Assembly: GCA_035527455.1 (NCBI GenBank)
Contig: DATLAN010000272.1
Location: 1 to 6,750, forward strand
Direction: 5' to 3'
DNA from: DATLAN01 sp035527455
GTDB taxonomy: Bacteria > Planctomycetota > Planctomycetia > Pirellulales > Thermoguttaceae
DNA: 6,750 bases
Shown here: piece after piece, positions 5,157 through 6,750 of the stretch
How positions within the stretch are numbered: the first letter of the stretch is position 1
Layout of the letters: each line of letters starts with the position of its first letter
Notes under the pieces: model-generated
What the model was told of the DNA's origin: nothing
Seen by the model: the letters and a program-made list of their open reading frames with translations, nothing else
Database searches by the model: none
Made by a program: the position numbers and the translations under genes

Positions 5157-5416
5157 TCGCTCGTCGATCGCAGGCTGTGAGCATCGCGGCGGTTCGGGCT
5201 GCGCTCGCAATGGAACGCGGTCCGCTCTGATGGAGAGCCGACACCGCCGCAGCTCGGCCGCTTGCGATGGAGAACGCTGCCCGATCCTGCCCTCGGCCTC
5301 GATGCACGCCCGCCCGAGAACGCCGACCGTCCCCGCCCCGCTTCCGCCCCGCAACCGGGCCTACGGCCGTCACGCTTACCCCGCGCGGCTTCCATACCGC
5401 TTGCTAACCGTCATTG

Positions 5417-5449
5417 CCGGCCTGCGGCCGGCCGCACGGGTTTTTTTTT
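5417..5449 (+). terminator. Possible terminator: short GC stem then nine T
   Basis: CCGGCC (5417-5422) pairs with GGCCGG (5426-5431) around TGC, and after CCGCACGGG there is a run of nine T (5441-5449). The T-run starts 9 nt after the stem, which is far for an intrinsic terminator, but an alternative stem using GCGGCCGGCCGC is closer. It could end transcripts leaving the right arm of the palindrome. Confidence 0.4.
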
Positions 5450-5488
5450 GGCGGCGGCGTACAGCGCGCTCCGCTTGGGCCGCCGCGT

Positions 5489-5695
5489 CCGGCCGCGAGC
5501 GGCATCCATGCCGCCATTGCGGCCGGAGGTCGTCATTGCGCGGGCATCCATGCCCGCGCTTGGGTATTTCGTCTAGGTCTTCACTGAACGCGGCTTTGTT
5601 TCTGGCGTATCGTCCCCTCCGACCGGGCTCGTATACCTCGCCCGGAACTGCCGCATCCGTGCGGCGGTTCTTGCGGCTCCATCCGCCGCCGCAAG
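5489..5695. repeat. Run of four hairpins, two centred on CATCCATG
   Basis: Four inverted repeats follow one another: 5489-5526 (outer CCGGCCGC/GCGGCCGG, inner CGGCAT/ATGCCG around CC), 5538-5559 (GCGCGGGCAT/ATGCCCGCGC around CC), 5647-5668 (9-bp stem with one mismatch, loop TCCG) and 5670-5695 (CTTGCGGC/GCCGCAAG). The first two share a CATCCATG centre, and CATTGC recurs at 5413, 5515 and 5534. This looks like dispersed intergenic repeat material or structured RNA. Frames crossing 5230-5800 are low in complexity and not credible genes. Confidence 0.55.
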
Positions 5696-5733
5696 CGAGA
5701 CGGAAACAACCGTACACTCCACCCCCCAGGAAA

Positions 5734-5764
5734 GGTTGTTTTTTTCCTGAAGGAAAAAACAACC
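5734..5764. terminator. Bidirectional terminator-like hairpin with T7/A6 stem
   Basis: GGTTGTTTTTTTCC (5734-5747) pairs with GGAAAAAACAACC (5752-5764) around loop TGAA, with one extra T in the left arm. The stem is A/T-rich with GC caps, an unusual composition beside the flanking GC-rich hairpins, and its C-TGAA-G loop matches two hairpins in the palindrome centre. No gene clearly ends here on either strand. Confidence 0.5.
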
Positions 5765-5865
5765 CTCGAAAAAGACGGCCCCAAAAAAGAGCCTAAAGGA
5801 CACCGCTATACCATTGTACACCAAAAGAAAAAAACAGCCTTTTCTGTTGCCGGCCGAAAACCTAC

Positions 5866-5894
5866 TTGCAGGAATTTCCCGGAAGGCTTATAAC
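5866..5894 (+). promoter_or_regulatory. Weak promoter candidate upstream of the 5921 terminator
   Basis: TATAAC at 5889-5894 matches the -10 consensus at 5 of 6 positions and TTGCAG at 5866-5871 is a poor -35 (3 of 6), spaced 17 bp. If used, transcription from about 5901 would meet the terminator at 5921-5960 and make a short RNA or attenuated leader of about 60 nt. Confidence 0.25.
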
Positions 5895-5920
5895 CCAGTG
5901 ATCGGCAAGGCTTTGTGTGC

Positions 5921-5960
5921 AGGGCCAAGCAGCCTTGGGAGCTGCTTGGCCCTCTCTTTT
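5921..5960 (+). terminator. Strong intrinsic terminator
   Basis: A perfect 13-bp stem pairs AGGGCCAAGCAGC (5921-5933) with 5941-5953 around a 7-nt loop, followed by CTCTTTT (5954-5960). It is the best plus-strand terminator in the window and isolates the palindrome region from the gene at 6176. No clear protein gene ends just upstream, so what it terminates is unknown. From 5961 to 6175 I see no gene; that stretch has only short repeats such as CTTGATGCCG twice. Confidence 0.8.
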
Positions 5961-6175
5961 GAGCAACATCCACTTGACAAAACGATCCGTACCCCCCAAA
6001 ACATGCCTTGCTGTCGATGCCTTGATGCCGATGTCGATACCGAAGCCCTTGATGCCGTAGCACGAGTGCCGTCCCTCGACAGCGCAGCTATCGTTAACGT
6101 CAGCGGTGTCTTTCTAACGATGGGTTGAAGACTTTCAGACGTAACCCGTAACACCCCGTTTCAGGAGCCTTGCAA

Positions 6176-6750
6176 ATGCCCACATGGTCAAACCAACTGC
6201 CTTCCACGGACCGACACATGGGATTCGACCTTCGCCGAACTCCACAGGACCATCCGCTTACCGCAATCGTCACGACAGAAGACATGATCGGCTGCTACAC
6301 GCACTACTGGGGAGGAAGAACGGTACCGTGCGAGAAACCGGACTGCCCAGCCTGTAATGCGAGCGTGCCCTTTCGCTGGCACAGCTACGTGGCTGCGTTC
6401 GATACAAAAACCCGCGATCACTTCATCTTCGAGTGCACGGCCAACGCGGCGAAAGCGTTCGAGGATCACAAGGCCGCTCACGGCACGCTACGCGGCTGTT
6501 ACTTCATGGCCTGCCGGCCAAAGAGGTCGAAGAATTCAAAGGTAGAGATCACGACAAAGCCGGCAGACCTTGCGAGAAACACCTTGCCGAATCCGCCAGA
6601 CCTAATCAAAGCCCTCTCCGTTATCTGGCGCCTGCCTGGAGCGGCGTTGATGGATGCACCACCGCACGGCAAGACGCGCGGGATAAAACCACGCGGCAAA
6701 ACCCTAACTGAAATGCGAGAACAACCCTTTGACGTGGCCGATCCGCCGAC
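6176..6750 (+). CDS. Zinc-knuckle-like hypothetical protein, C-terminus beyond window (at least 191 aa)
   Basis: ATG 6176 has AGGAG at 6163-6167, 8 nt upstream, and the frame stays open for 191 codons to the end of the window with no stop. Residues 40-60 contain C40, H43 and then C52-E-K-P-D-C57-P-A-C60, a C-x4-C-x2-C cluster likely to bind zinc. It is followed by PFRWHSYVAAFD (65-76), FIFECTANAAKAFEDH (83-98), GTLRGCYFMACRPKRS (103-118) and a Pro- and Lys/Arg-rich tail. I recall similar planctomycete proteins with a Cys cluster, an R-W-x-x-Y motif and a later R-G-x block on plasmids or phages, without an assigned function. Nucleic-acid binding is a reasonable guess. The left neighbour is a terminator, so this probably begins a new transcription unit. 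Confidence 0.75.
   Translation, partial: MPTWSNQLPSTDRHMGFDLRRTPQDHPLTAIVTTEDMIGCYTHYWGGRTVPCEKPDCPACNASVPFRWHSYVAAFDTKTRDHFIFECTANAAKAFEDHKAAHGTLRGCYFMACRPKRSKNSKVEITTKPADLARNTLPNPPDLIKALSVIWRLPGAALMDAPPHGKTRGIKPRGKTLTEMREQPFDVADPP

Larger units (their letters stand above)
4062..5352. repeat. Large imperfect palindrome of about 1.3 kb (two ~570-bp inverted arms)
   Basis: The left arm (about 4062-4630) aligns along its whole length with the reverse complement of the right arm (about 4779-5352). By eye I count roughly 30-40 differences, so identity is near 94%. The outermost 60 bp are the most diverged, and the left arm lacks a 4-bp ATCC present in the right one. Homology continues weakly inward (4634-4660 with 4731-4757), with hairpin-sized insertions in the right arm. 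No transposase, terminal repeat or target duplication is visible, so this looks like an inverted segmental duplication or a palindromic repeat family rather than a standard insertion sequence. Long frames on both strands inside the arms are mostly GC-driven shadows. Confidence 0.85.

Noticed and set aside
5230..5796. 188-residue plus-strand frame
   Set aside because: Crosses the palindrome edge, a nine-T run and several hairpins; low-complexity content and no ribosome site.
5821..5960. tRNA or tmRNA end as an integration site
   Set aside because: No T-arm GGTTCGA-type motif or CCA end and no integrase were found; the only clear structure is a terminator.
5814..6128. 104-residue plus-strand frame and the minus-strand frame 5806-6063
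   Set aside because: Both run through a strong intrinsic terminator at 5921-5960 and show no domain or ribosome site.

Overview
The window looks like accessory DNA from a GC-rich bacterium, most plausibly a planctomycete (Planctomycetota) or a close relative. That assignment rests on protein style: a virion-type protein with the G-S-L-x-x-A-L-V-F-S-K-W-K-G-R-N-Y-V-R signature, small Arg/Cys-rich secreted proteins, a C1A papain-like peptidase beside phage-like genes, and pervasive GGCCGG-rich intergenic hairpins. It is recognition from memory, not a search result, so treat it as moderate. No tRNA, rRNA, CRISPR array, integrase or transposase is visible.

Bases 1-3618 hold a compact plus-strand cassette that resembles the late (structural or lysis) end of a prophage or phage-derived element. 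In order it has the 3' end of an unknown protein, a 30-residue one-helix membrane peptide, a 209-residue virion-type protein with its own sigma70-like promoter, a 126-residue protein that reuses the same N-terminal leader (MVKVxxPxMSL), a 67-residue protein with a hydrophobic C-terminal half, a 65-residue probable secreted Cys/Arg protein, a 196-residue exported protein with a Pro-rich linker and a thioredoxin-like C-terminal domain lacking CxxC, and a 262-residue papain-like cysteine peptidase with a complete catalytic set (Q86, C92, H206, N227). GC-rich hairpins sit in several of the gaps and may tune expression along the operon.

Convergent to the peptidase, sharing 4 bp at the stop codons, is a small minus-strand gene for an Arc/CopG-type ribbon-helix-helix regulator (63 residues, GTG start). 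Its promoter can be read at 3868-3896, and three copies of GTAATAC at an exact 17-bp pitch lie over and just downstream of the -10. This is a convincing layout for autoregulation.

Bases about 3900-5800 have no confident gene. They are dominated by a roughly 1.3-kb imperfect palindrome: arms of about 570 bp at 4062-4630 and 4779-5352 are near 94% identical by eye, in inverted orientation around a hairpin-rich centre. Each arm carries the same outward-facing 95-codon frame with the same GGAGG site, but the differences between copies look neutral. Flanking the palindrome are a perfect 26-bp inverted repeat (3987-4060) and a run of smaller hairpins (5417-5764).

Bases 5800-6175 are intergenic and contain a strong intrinsic terminator (5921-5960). 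From 6176 a new plus-strand gene with a good ribosome binding site and a C-x4-C-x2-C zinc-knuckle motif runs off the right edge without a stop; its function is not known.
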